Shown here: positions 50,054-57,604 of the stretch, in pieces | Numbering within the stretch: the stretch's first letter is position 1 | Layout: the number at the start of each line of letters is the position of its first letter | IMG/VR virus record: IMGVR_UViG_3300037247_000367 | Coordinates: 1 to 61,210 of that record | Source: a virus | Reading direction: 5' to 3' (one strand) | DNA length: 61,210 bases | Notes under the pieces: model-generated | The model's database searches: none | Seen by the model: only the letters and a program-made list of their open reading frames with translations | What the model was told of the DNA's origin: nothing | Position numbers and translations under genes: made by a program

Positions 50054-50833
50054 ATGAGCGAAACATTACATCCTGACATACCAGATAATCAGCTTCATCC
50101 CTGTAAAGGGTTTGCTGATTCTGTAAAAAACAATATGCTTGTTAAAGATGAGCAGGGTGCTTTGTTATGGGAAGATCGTTATTTATTACCTCCGGCTAAA
50201 AACTTTGTATTGGCTTCGAGTGCGCCACCCACAGAGAGCAATGGAGATATATATGTGATAGTGGATTCAACTGCGCCTCATGCTGATTGGGATGGTGCAG
50301 CCGAAGATTCATGGGTGAGGTTTGATACAAGCGCAGATACATGGTTTAGTATAAATCCGGTAGAAGGAATAAGATGCTATGATAAAACTTTAAACGGATA
50401 TTGGGAATATGATGGTAATAACTGGATAAGCGGGGCGTTTTCTGCTGAATTAACCATCGCAACGAGTGATGTATTGACCTTAAACGGAACACCTATTGAG
50501 TTAGTGGCTGCACCCGGAAGTGGTAAAGTAATAGAGCTAATAAGCTGGGCAACAAGGCTGGTATTTGTATCGGCTGCTTATGATACTAACACAGAACTTG
50601 AATTAAAAACCGATACCGCAGATCAATCGCAAGGCAGCGATATAGGCATTTTACTCTCAACAGTAACCAGAACAATAAAAGGCGGGTTCAATGTTTCCGG
50701 TGCGCCTTGGACTGCTGCACATACACAAAGCATTGAGAACAAAGCATTACAAGTAACTGTAAAGTCGGGCAATCCGGGTACAGGCGATTCCGACATAACG
50801 ATTTATGCGACATATAGAATAATCCAATTATAA
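50054..50833 (+). CDS. Tail fibre-like protein (DUF2793-like region)
   Basis: A 259-aa protein. NGDIYVIVDSTAPHADWDGA followed by DSWVRFDTSADTWFSINPVE and YWEYDGNNWISG resembles the DUF2793 tail-fibre domain (W-x-x-W-x-W pattern). The C-terminal half is a beta domain with repeated Thr/Ser. Starts one base after the preceding stop. Confidence 0.6.
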   Translation: MSETLHPDIPDNQLHPCKGFADSVKNNMLVKDEQGALLWEDRYLLPPAKNFVLASSAPPTESNGDIYVIVDSTAPHADWDGAAEDSWVRFDTSADTWFSINPVEGIRCYDKTLNGYWEYDGNNWISGAFSAELTIATSDVLTLNGTPIELVAAPGSGKVIELISWATRLVFVSAAYDTNTELELKTDTADQSQGSDIGILLSTVTRTIKGGFNVSGAPWTAAHTQSIENKALQVTVKSGNPGTGDSDITIYATYRIIQL

Positions 50834-50875
50834 TAAATATTTAAAGAAAAAATGTTTTTATTTAAAATTATATTG

Positions 50876-50883
50876 TATATTTG
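50876..50883 (+). promoter_or_regulatory. -7 box of tnpB
   Basis: TATATTTG, a perfect TAnnTTTG match, 4 bases before the tnpB ATG at 50888, the same spacing as at 3216 and 9220. Confidence 0.5.
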
Positions 50884-50887
50884 TTTC

Positions 50888-52030
50888 ATGTTAAAGGCGT
50901 ATAAATATGAACTTTTGCCAACGGTAGAACAAGCGAGCCAAATTAATCAAATAGTTGGCAGTTGCCGATATATTTATAATTTGGCTTTGGAAACAAAAAT
51001 ATATGCTTATCAATCACATAAAAAATCCATAAGTTGTTTTGATTTAATGAGCCAATTGCCTGAATTAAAAAGAGATAAAAAAACGAAATGGTTAAATGAA
51101 GCACCTGCTCAAAGTTTACAACAAACAATATCAAATTTAGACACTGCCTTTTCAAACTTTTTCAGAGGCAAAGCAAAATTCCCAACTTTCAAAAAAAGAA
51201 CATATAAACAAACATTCAGAATATTACAGGGAATAAAAGTAAATTTTGAAAATTGGCAAGTATTTATCCCCAAATTAAAATGGGTAGAATTTTGCAGAGA
51301 TAGGCAGTTTGAAGGCGAAATAAGGCAAGCAACAATTTTAAAGACACCTACAAATAGATATTTCATTTCAATACTTGTACAGGACGGTAAAGAAGTTCCA
51401 AAGAAAAAACCTGTAAAAGAAAGTACAGCCGTTGGTATTGATGTAGGGTTAAAGCATTTTGCAACGCTTTCAAATGGCACTAAAATTGAAAATCCAAAAT
51501 TCTTATTTCAATCGTTAAGGCGATTAAGAATTGAACAAAGAACACTACAAAGACGGTATAAAAAAGGACTAAAATACGATGAACAAAGCAATGGGTATAA
51601 AAAACAGAAATTAATTGTTGCTAAGTTGCACGAAAAAATAGCATTTCAACGTAAGGACTTTTTGCATAAATTAAGTACAGATATTGTCAATAGCCACGAT
51701 AGTATTTGTGTAGAAAATTTGAATATAGCAGGAATGCTAAAAAACAAGAAGTTAAGTCGGAGTATTTCAGATGTAGCTTGGGGGCGATTTTTATCTTATT
51801 TACAATATAAAAGCGACTGGTATGGTAAAAATCTTTTACAGATAGGCAGATTTGAGCCAAGCAGTAAAATGTGTTCCTGTGGTAAAATTAATTCTGAATT
51901 AAAATTATCTGATAGGCAATGGACTTGTAAGCATTGCGGAACAACACATGATAGAGACGAATTAGCAGCTAATAATATAAAAACATTCGGGCTTCGGGCA
52001 AAGCCCTTATCCGCTAACGTGAAGCATTAG
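50888..52030 (+). CDS. tnpB: TnpB (IS200/IS605 OrfB), RNA-guided nuclease
   Basis: A 380-aa complete TnpB: N-terminal HTH-like helices (PTVEQASQINQIVGSCRYIY), RuvC catalytic Asp185 (GIDVGLKHFATLSNG), Glu276 (CVENLNIAGM) and Asp357 (THDRDELAANNI), and a zinc finger CSCGK...CKHCG between the last two. All catalytic residues are present, so it should be active as an omega-RNA-guided DNA cutter. The frame is open upstream to 50852 but ATG 50888 is the natural start. No tnpA is present. It sits between two fibre genes. Confidence 0.93.
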   Translation: MLKAYKYELLPTVEQASQINQIVGSCRYIYNLALETKIYAYQSHKKSISCFDLMSQLPELKRDKKTKWLNEAPAQSLQQTISNLDTAFSNFFRGKAKFPTFKKRTYKQTFRILQGIKVNFENWQVFIPKLKWVEFCRDRQFEGEIRQATILKTPTNRYFISILVQDGKEVPKKKPVKESTAVGIDVGLKHFATLSNGTKIENPKFLFQSLRRLRIEQRTLQRRYKKGLKYDEQSNGYKKQKLIVAKLHEKIAFQRKDFLHKLSTDIVNSHDSICVENLNIAGMLKNKKLSRSISDVAWGRFLSYLQYKSDWYGKNLLQIGRFEPSSKMCSCGKINSELKLSDRQWTCKHCGTTHDRDELAANNIKTFGLRAKPLSANVKH

Positions 52031-52044
52031 CTTGTGCGTTGGAT
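51989..52044 (+). ncRNA. Probable omega-RNA 3' region / right end of TnpB element
   Basis: Overlapping the tnpB end are a perfect hairpin GGGCTT-CGGGCA-AAGCCC (51989-52006) and a longer imperfect one from ATCC (52009) to GGAT (52044), with inner stems AACG/CGTT and AAGC/GCTT. Omega-RNAs are made from exactly this position and end at the element's right end. The guide would then be the sequence right after 52044. Confidence 0.6.
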
Positions 52045-52113
52045 AAAAATCATTATTGAATGTCAGCGTATAATTAAATTATAATTAGTATTTTTAACCA
52101 AAATTTAGAAATC

Positions 52114-52695
52114 ATGGCTTCAACTTTAGAGGAGATTAGGGTATTATTAGATTCGTTAGACAACGCAATAGACGGCAACGAGATGCAAGTGGATATAGTT
52201 GCACCATTACCCGCAGGTGAAAACCATATCGGAGCAATTGGCGGTAATACAGACAAGATTTCAAATACTATCATCACTACAAATAGTAGTGCTTACACAG
52301 CCGAAGATAATGTCGGTGGAATAAATACAATAGCAAACGCTTTACGTGTAAGTGGGGGAACAGAAATACTAATGGATGTTCTTATTTGGGATAAAGATAA
52401 ACAAGATGCAGCGTTACAATTAGATTATTGGGATGCAAGCCCGTCTGGTACTTACACAAATGATGCAGGACAAGTAATAGCAGGAGATTCAGGTAAATGG
52501 CTTGGAACAGTAGAAATACTTGCATCAGACTATAAAGATACCGGAGCAGTAGGCAAGGCATCTATAAAAAATATAGGTCTTAGCTTAAAAGGCAATGGCT
52601 CACGAAATATATTTTTCACAATTAAAACAACAGGAACGCCAACTTATACCAGCACAAGTGGGTTAATTATTAAGCACGGGTTCTTACAGGACTAA
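52114..52695 (+). CDS. Putative virion structural protein, 193 aa
   Basis: Beta-rich, Thr/Ser/Gly-rich product; ADNVGGINTIANALRVSGGT, GKWLGTVEILASDYKDTGAV and NIFFTIKTTGTPTYTSTSGL look like a baseplate or head fibre jelly-roll. It lies directly behind the TnpB element and in the fibre block, suggesting that TnpB entered between cotranscribed virion genes. Confidence 0.55.
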   Translation: MASTLEEIRVLLDSLDNAIDGNEMQVDIVAPLPAGENHIGAIGGNTDKISNTIITTNSSAYTAEDNVGGINTIANALRVSGGTEILMDVLIWDKDKQDAALQLDYWDASPSGTYTNDAGQVIAGDSGKWLGTVEILASDYKDTGAVGKASIKNIGLSLKGNGSRNIFFTIKTTGTPTYTSTSGLIIKHGFLQD

Positions 52696-52696
52696 T

Positions 52697-53488
52697 ATGC
52701 CAAATCCTAACATATTACGTAAGGTTATTTTTCCGGGTTCAGGAATAGAGTTTTTACCTACTAACTTATCAGCCGTAGTTGCCGATTTTGATTCTGATAA
52801 TACAGGAACTACATACATAACAAAAGACGGCAGTAATAATGTAAGTGCATGGGTAGATATAACAGGTAACCGAAATGTAGTACAGGGCACAGGGTCAAAT
52901 CAACCCAACTGGAACGAAAATCAAATAAACGGACATCCTACTATTGATTTTAATGGAACAGGTGATTTGTTAAAAGAAATGATTGCTGATTATCTTATTG
53001 GCTCTAATACAGGAACAATATTTTCAGTTTGTATATCTAATAATAATAGTGATGAGAATATAATTTCTTCGGGTAATGAGGGGGGTACTACTGATTATGT
53101 TATTATTAATAAATCACCAGCAGCACAGAATACAATAAAAATCGCAGTAAATAATGCAGGAGCAGTGGATCAAGTTCGAGGTGATATTAATTTATCTGAT
53201 AATTCCCCTCATATTTTAACATATAACAGTAATGGTTCAAGTTATGGATTAAGAATTGATGGGGGAGAACAAACAGTTAATGAATCGATAGGTGGGGATG
53301 ATTCGGGGATTTGGTTTGGAGATATATCAAACAGAGATAATTTGGGTTTAGGGGCATTAATTAGAAGTTCAACTTCTTTTCAGGTTTCAAGATTTGCAAG
53401 AATAATAATTTGCGATAGTATATTATCTGATGTTGACGAGGCATTGGTAGAAAGGTTTTTAGCAACAAGATATAATATAAGTATATAA
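52697..53488 (+). CDS. LamG/concanavalin-like lectin virion protein
   Basis: A 263-aa protein. NVSAWVDITGNRNVVQGTGS, then INGHPTIDFNGTGDLL, and the alternation of beta strands after it fit a concanavalin-A-like/LamG jelly roll, as often found in secreted and virion proteins that bind sugars (W-x-D-x-x-G-N-x-x-x-x-Q and G-x-P-x-x-x-F-x-G). Likely an adsorption or decoration protein. C-terminal DVDEALVERFLATRY is typical of the family's last helix. Confidence 0.65.
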   Translation: MPNPNILRKVIFPGSGIEFLPTNLSAVVADFDSDNTGTTYITKDGSNNVSAWVDITGNRNVVQGTGSNQPNWNENQINGHPTIDFNGTGDLLKEMIADYLIGSNTGTIFSVCISNNNSDENIISSGNEGGTTDYVIINKSPAAQNTIKIAVNNAGAVDQVRGDINLSDNSPHILTYNSNGSSYGLRIDGGEQTVNESIGGDDSGIWFGDISNRDNLGLGALIRSSTSFQVSRFARIIICDSILSDVDEALVERFLATRYNISI

Positions 53489-53763
53489 TGAAAGGCATAC
53501 CATGTAATAGTGCTGAATTTGATTTATTGCAAACTGCGGTTCACAATGAATTGAAAAAATCCATAAAAGGGTACAAAAAAAACACTGTTAAGTGGGCAGA
53601 TAAGAAACTTGTACCATTTAATAAATCAACTAATAAATATCTTTTCCCTGTTAGCAAAGGTATGAGATGGGGGGTTATAAAAAAACTATTATCTTCGCCT
53701 CAAAAAACAAGGATTATAGAAGTATTACCTAACGATAAAAACTGGTTTAATGGAACACCTTAA
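53488..53763 (+). CDS. Hypothetical protein, 91 aa
   Basis: Basic protein starting MKGIPCNSAEFDLLQTAVHN, with KRGMRWGVIKKLLSSPQKTR-type basic helix (KGMRWGVIKKLLSSPQKTR). It lies between the lectin-like gene and the holin. Function unknown. Confidence 0.5.
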   Translation: MKGIPCNSAEFDLLQTAVHNELKKSIKGYKKNTVKWADKKLVPFNKSTNKYLFPVSKGMRWGVIKKLLSSPQKTRIIEVLPNDKNWFNGTP

Positions 53764-53911
53764 ATCATCATTATTAGGATATATCTTTACAACTGTTACC
53801 TTTGGGGTCATTGGTGATCTTGGAATGGCGTTTCTTTTAGGCTTTATCGGTGCTTTGGGTGGGTTGTGTGCTAAGTTATTATATGATCTTGTTAAAAAGA
53901 AAAGAAAATGA
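53750..53911 (+). CDS. Holin-like membrane protein, 53 aa
   Basis: Two short membrane helices (LLGYIFTTVTFGVIGDLG and MAFLLGFIGALGGLCAKLLY) and a basic tail KKKRK. Small size, Gly-rich helices, basic C-terminus, and an ATGA overlap with the endolysin gene fit a class II holin that releases the endolysin or lets it pass the inner membrane. Position is the main evidence. Confidence 0.65.
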   Translation: MEHLKSSLLGYIFTTVTFGVIGDLGMAFLLGFIGALGGLCAKLLYDLVKKKRK

Positions 53912-54405
53912 AGGTAGCAACTAATTTTGATATAAGGGAATTTGTACCTAAGTCAATTTGGGATAGGTTCGGAACGTCAAGTGTTTGGTTTATTAATAAA
54001 AGAGTTATAAATTTAGCACAATTCTACAAGGATTTTTTCACTAAGTATTATAAGAACCAATTAGACAATGTAAAAACCGTATTAATAGTTGTCAATACCT
54101 GGCACTATATAAAAGGCGGACATCAATATAGGGGTTTCAGACCTCCGGCATATACTAAAGGTGCGAAATTATCACAGCATCGTTTCGGAAAAGGATTTGA
54201 TTGCGACATTATAATAGTGTTCGAGGACGGCACACGACAGGAAGTTAATTACAGCGAGATACACGACATTATCAACGAATATGAGGAAATGTTCATTGAG
54301 GCAGGTTTAACGACCTTAGAGAGCGTAAAAGATGCCCCTACGTGGTTACATTCAGATTGCAGATGGATTATAAATCAAGTACATATATTAACCGTAGGAG
54401 TTTAA
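53908..54405 (+). CDS. Peptidase M15-like endolysin
   Basis: A 165-aa protein with the M15/D-Ala-D-Ala carboxypeptidase zinc motif SQHRFGKGFD (89-98; ligands His91 and Asp98) and WLHSD (146-150; His148 with Asp150). These cleave peptide stems of peptidoglycan. No signal peptide is visible, so the holin would be needed. Forms the lysis cassette with the previous gene. Confidence 0.85.
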   Translation: MKVATNFDIREFVPKSIWDRFGTSSVWFINKRVINLAQFYKDFFTKYYKNQLDNVKTVLIVVNTWHYIKGGHQYRGFRPPAYTKGAKLSQHRFGKGFDCDIIIVFEDGTRQEVNYSEIHDIINEYEEMFIEAGLTTLESVKDAPTWLHSDCRWIINQVHILTVGV

Positions 54406-54430
54406 TTATAAACAACCAATAATCTTTATT

Positions 54431-54760
54431 ATGACAAAATTCAGAGACACTAAGTTCTTCAACTTTTTCACGAAGAACGCAGCTAATCCGACAGAAGGAT
54501 TGATAAACACAGCCCTTTCTTTGATAAAGGACAAGACAAGAGATACTGAGACGTCTTTTATACGCGATGTGGTGAGGAAAGGTGTAAGCATTAGTTCAAA
54601 GAGGGTGCTGAATTTGACGGGTACAGGTGCGATTTTAACTATTGCCTTGTTTCTTATTCAAAAAAACGGCTTAGATAAATGGACTTTAATACTTGTGGGA
54701 ATAGGCGTTTTATATTCTTTGGGTATGAGTTTCATTACAAGCTGGAAGGAAAAGGATTAA
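54431..54760 (+). CDS. Membrane protein next to lysis cassette, 109 aa
   Basis: An amphipathic, basic N-terminus, then two predicted membrane helices (VLNLTGTGAILTIALFLI and WTLILVGIGVLYSLGMSFIT) and a charged end (SWKEKD). Probably a second holin or antiholin. No lipobox, so a spanin is less likely. Confidence 0.55.
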   Translation: MTKFRDTKFFNFFTKNAANPTEGLINTALSLIKDKTRDTETSFIRDVVRKGVSISSKRVLNLTGTGAILTIALFLIQKNGLDKWTLILVGIGVLYSLGMSFITSWKEKD

Positions 54761-54796
54761 CCTAAAAGGTTTCCCATCCTCGAATACATTTCGAGT

Positions 54797-54820
54797 AGCC
54801 CCTTAATTGGGGCTTATTTC
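54797..54820 (+). terminator. Terminator at end of late region
   Basis: AGCCCC-TTAATT-GGGGCT followed by TATTTC. A second hairpin CTCGAA-TACAT-TTCGAG (54779-54795) precedes it. It should stop transcription from the lysis genes before the accessory island. Confidence 0.65.
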
Positions 54821-54829
54821 AGATATATT

Positions 54830-54849
54830 ATCTAAAATACGCAAGTCTC
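54830..54849. repeat. 20-bp inverted repeat, left copy
   Basis: ATCTAAAATACGCAAGTCTC is a perfect reverse complement of 58152-58171. Between the copies lies a 3.3-kb segment with the only minus-strand gene, the transposase, an ncRNA and two lipoproteins. Weaker similarity extends a few bases inward (CAA, AAATAA). Confidence 0.9.
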
Positions 54850-54882
54850 CTCAAGGGTAAAATAAATGAAAATAAACACGGA

Positions 54883-55389
54883 TTAAATCGAATCTTTTAA
54901 ATAAATAATTTCGGCTGGAATCTTTTTAATGCTATCAAGTTGATGATGAAGATTGTTTATTTCATTTTCCTGTGATTCAATTATGTCGTCTTTATTATAT
55001 TTTATCCAACCGAATATAAAATTGATAATTATGGACACAATAGCAATACCTATAGGAATAACTATAATAAGTGCCTTTCTTATTGTATATCTTCTTTGGG
55101 CATTACGTGAGAATCTTAAAGAAGATAAATAACTATCATCTTTTATAAAATTTCTTCCTCCCGGAGTTATCCATACGCTTTTATCTTTAGGATATATTTC
55201 AATGGAGTGTTCTCTGGTTTCTACAAAATTACCTTCATTTTCTAATTGCCCAATAGCTACATAACAGGCATCAAACGTGCTGTTTAATTCTTTAAATATT
55301 CTGCTAATATCAAGGTAATCATCTTGTTTCCGGCTGGCTAAAAGTCTAAGAATCTCATCTTTTAGTTCTGCTTTTTGTTCTTCATTCAT
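54883..55389 (-). CDS. Single-span membrane protein with N-terminal winged-helix-like domain
   Basis: The only convincing minus-strand gene, 168 aa. Residues 1-85 (LKDEILRLLASRKQDDYLDI, AIGQLENEGNF) look like a small winged helix with wing up to WITPGGRNFI. ALIIVIPIGIAIVSIIINFI (about 106-125) is a membrane helix, and a short coiled coil (ESQENEINNLHHQLDSIKKI) follows. It might sense or tether at the membrane. TATATTTTG on the minus strand about 25 bases before its start resembles a -7 box. Opposite orientation suggests a moron, for example superinfection exclusion; inference. Confidence 0.7.
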   Translation of the reverse strand: MNEEQKAELKDEILRLLASRKQDDYLDISRIFKELNSTFDACYVAIGQLENEGNFVETREHSIEIYPKDKSVWITPGGRNFIKDDSYLSSLRFSRNAQRRYTIRKALIIVIPIGIAIVSIIINFIFGWIKYNKDDIIESQENEINNLHHQLDSIKKIPAEIIYLKDSI

Positions 55390-55446
55390 CCGTCAAATGT
55401 AAATAATCTCCCAAAATATACTGTTAATAACTTTTTGTGATTTTAC

Positions 55447-55477
55447 TTGCATCGTATTTTGAATGTGTATATATTTG
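55447..55477 (+). promoter_or_regulatory. Promoter upstream of transposase
   Basis: TTG at 55447-55449, 20 bases, then TATATTTG at 55470-55477, a good Bacteroidetes promoter on the + strand. It points to the transposase gene at 55603. Confidence 0.6.
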
Positions 55478-55520
55478 ATACTCAATTACTTATATTAATT
55501 AATTCAACAATAACTTTATG

Positions 55521-55558
55521 TAAAACAAAAAAGGGCAGTTGCTACAAACAACCACCCT
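55521..55558 (-). terminator. Minus-strand rho-independent terminator
   Basis: Read on the minus strand: AGGGTGGTTG-TTTGTAG-CAACTGCCCT followed by TTTTTTGTTTT. On the minus strand two positions pair as G-U wobbles, while on the + strand they are mismatches, so it works in the minus direction. It would shield the minus-strand gene from antisense read-through from the right, or insulate the transposase region. Confidence 0.6.
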
Positions 55559-55602
55559 AACAAATGTCAATTAATCGGGTACTAACCAAATAATCAAACA
55601 TC

Positions 55603-56841
55603 ATGCTTGCAAAGATAACAAAAAGTAATAAGAAAATAAACCCTTTCGGGGGAATATTTTTCGCAATAAAAGCCATCCGAAACAAAAATATCCACAAACT
55701 TATAGACAAACACTTGGGGCAGAGGGTGAAACAAGCCAAATACTCTTATTCCGATGTAGTCCTCAACTGGATATTCTCAAACCTCTGCGGTGCTGAAAGA
55801 TTAGAGGATATTAATACTAAGATGAAATACTACTTCGATAATACGATTATGAATCTACCATCACCGGACAGGGTTGCGGGAGTGCTGAAATCATTTACAA
55901 CGAAAAATATACTAACAAAAGACAAAGCAAGACATCAATTTAATATAAATATGTCTTTGAACAAATTGATGCTAAACATCGCAATTAAGTTAGGATTATT
56001 AAATACCAAACAAAGCTATACGCTGGATTATGATAATACAATAATAGAAACCCTTAAATATGATGTAACTAAGACCTATAAGTTTAATTACGGCTATCAA
56101 CCCGGAGTGTCCTTTATAGGAAAGATACCTGTTTACATTGAAGGCAGAAACGGAAACAGCAATGCAGTTTACAAGATCACAGAAACAATAGAGCGAAGCA
56201 TTGAATTACTAAAGGAATCGGGAATAAAAATAAACAAGTTCAGGAGCGATTCAGCAGCTTACAGGAATGATCTTTTTAAATTAATGGATGACAATAATAT
56301 AGATTTTTTCGTAAGGGCAAAAAATAACAAAACCCTGACAGATTATTTTGCCGACCCTTTCGGATGGACAGACATTATACTTTATGATTTAAAATATCAA
56401 ATGAAAAGTATTGATTATGGACTACACGGAAACGATACTAAATACAGGTTGGTAATGTATCGCACAGAGAAAGATGATAAATTGAAGTATCTTGCTGTTA
56501 TCACTAACAACTGGACTATGAGCGAACATGAAATAATAAGATTCTATAACCAAAGGGGCGCAATAGAAAAGAACTTCGATATGCTGAAAAATGATTTTAA
56601 CTGGAAGCGGTTGCCTTTTTCTTTTCTCAACGAGAATACTGTTTTTATGATAATCAGCGCAATGGGTTCAATCGTCTATCAATATCTCATACAAGAATTC
56701 AGCAAGAAAGTTGACTTTGTAAAATGCAAATTCCGGCTAAAGAATTTCATCTATCATTTTGTTATAGTGCCTGTTATATGGGAGAAAGAGACGCAATTAA
56801 AAATATTTACCGACAAAGATTACGGCATTCTATTGGAATGA
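55603..56841 (+). CDS. IS1380-family DDE transposase
   Basis: A 412-aa protein with YSYSDVVLNWIFSNLCGAER (48-67), the conserved IS1380 N-terminal block, and catalytic Asp142 or Asp144 (TLDYDNTIIE), Asp216 (KFRSDSAAY) and Glu322 (NQRGAIEKNFDMLKNDF). GYQPGVSFIGKIPVYIEGRN is another family block. Size and motifs look complete, so the enzyme may be active. I could not find convincing terminal inverted repeats flanking it; the nearest match (ATTTTACTT about 55441 against 56911-56919 inverted) is only 9 bp. Confidence 0.85.
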   Translation: MLAKITKSNKKINPFGGIFFAIKAIRNKNIHKLIDKHLGQRVKQAKYSYSDVVLNWIFSNLCGAERLEDINTKMKYYFDNTIMNLPSPDRVAGVLKSFTTKNILTKDKARHQFNINMSLNKLMLNIAIKLGLLNTKQSYTLDYDNTIIETLKYDVTKTYKFNYGYQPGVSFIGKIPVYIEGRNGNSNAVYKITETIERSIELLKESGIKINKFRSDSAAYRNDLFKLMDDNNIDFFVRAKNNKTLTDYFADPFGWTDIILYDLKYQMKSIDYGLHGNDTKYRLVMYRTEKDDKLKYLAVITNNWTMSEHEIIRFYNQRGAIEKNFDMLKNDFNWKRLPFSFLNENTVFMIISAMGSIVYQYLIQEFSKKVDFVKCKFRLKNFIYHFVIVPVIWEKETQLKIFTDKDYGILLE

Positions 56842-56843
56842 AG

Positions 56844-56861
56844 TTGCGTAGTTTTACGCAA
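56844..56861. promoter_or_regulatory. Palindrome TTGCGTA-GTTT-TACGCAA
   Basis: A perfect 7-bp inverted repeat starting 3 bases after the transposase stop. Related sequences follow: ATTATACGT (56872-56880) and ATTATGCGT (56885-56893) as direct copies, so several GCGTA-type half sites cluster just before the ncRNA promoter. They may be operator sites or an element end. Confidence 0.5.
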
Positions 56862-56903
56862 AAAATGCGGGATTATACGTGAAAATTATGCGTAGATTTA
56901 CTC

Positions 56904-56934
56904 TTGTTTTATTAAAGTAAAATACTTAATTTTG
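56904..56934 (+). promoter_or_regulatory. Strong Bacteroidetes promoter for ncRNA
   Basis: TTG (56904-56906), 20-base spacer, TAATTTTG (56927-56934). Transcription should start at about 56939, with no open reading frame before the terminator at 57080. Confidence 0.7.
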
Positions 56935-56938
56935 CCTA

Positions 56939-57109
56939 TTGTTCTTTGAATCTTACGAGAGTAAGAAAAAGTATTAATCTGGTTTTGTACTAAAATCGCC
57001 TTTTATAAATTATCCAACCAGGAGGAATAGCGTAGGTTGTTCCTGTGGATATATGGGTGTTTGGCGATACCTTGTACAAGCAGGATGCAGTCCTGCGCTT
57101 TTTTATTTT
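56939..57109 (+). ncRNA. Stand-alone structured RNA, about 170 nt
   Basis: Bounded by a promoter and a rho-independent terminator. Predicted stems: CTTAC-GAGA-GTAAG (about 56952-56965), ATCC-AAC-CAGGA ... TCCTG-T-GGAT (around 57009-57047), GGTGT-TTGGCG-ATACC (about 57055-57070) and the terminator stem. No convincing ORF; the frame through ATG 57053 simply runs into the lipoprotein gene. It could be a 6S-like, antisense or sponge RNA; no known family recognised. Confidence 0.6.
57080..57109 (+). terminator. Terminator of ncRNA
   Basis: GCAGGA-TGCAG-TCCTGC, then GC and TTTTTTATTTT: a perfect 6-bp stem with 5-base loop and strong T tail. Confidence 0.8.
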
Positions 57110-57169
57110 ATAAAGACAAAGATAAAAAATTCATCGCAACATAACACTAATAATTTAAAACTCCAAATT

Positions 57170-57598
57170 ATGAAAACAACAATTTTATTTTTACTGTTAT
57201 CTTTTCTTAGTTGCAAAAAAGAAGAAGCAACTCCTCCGGCAGCGGTGGTTACTCCCCCACCAGTTGTAACTCCACCCCCACCTTTACCTGATAAGATATT
57301 CAGCGTGAGGATGTATGAAACACAGACTAAACCGTGGATGGATTCATTTAGTCAAGATTGGTTTGTAACCTATAATCTTACAACAATAGGCATACCAGCC
57401 ACAGCAATAGATATGTATTGGTTAAAGGAAAATGAAACTATAACAATAGACGGGGAGTTTAAGCCTGCATATCCTTATAGTGGAATATATGCCTATGTAA
57501 GAAGTTGGGTAGATTTAACGGATACAGTACCAACAACAATAGTAGTACCCGTAACTGTTACAGCTAACATATTCAGCTATACCTTTACTTATAATTAA
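57170..57598 (+). CDS. Lipoprotein, 142 aa
   Basis: Start chosen at ATG 57170 because MKTTILFLLLSFLSC is a lipoprotein signal with Cys15 (L-S-F-L-S-C), although the lipobox is loose. A Pro/Thr/Val linker (TPPPVVTPPPPLPD) separates the anchor from a beta-type domain (Ig-like pattern, YAYVRSWVDLTDTVPTTIVV). A surface or periplasmic protein, probably made to alter the host envelope. No SD. Paired with the next lipoprotein gene. Confidence 0.75.
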   Translation: MKTTILFLLLSFLSCKKEEATPPAAVVTPPPVVTPPPPLPDKIFSVRMYETQTKPWMDSFSQDWFVTYNLTTIGIPATAIDMYWLKENETITIDGEFKPAYPYSGIYAYVRSWVDLTDTVPTTIVVPVTVTANIFSYTFTYN

Positions 57599-57604
57599 GA
57601 AGCT

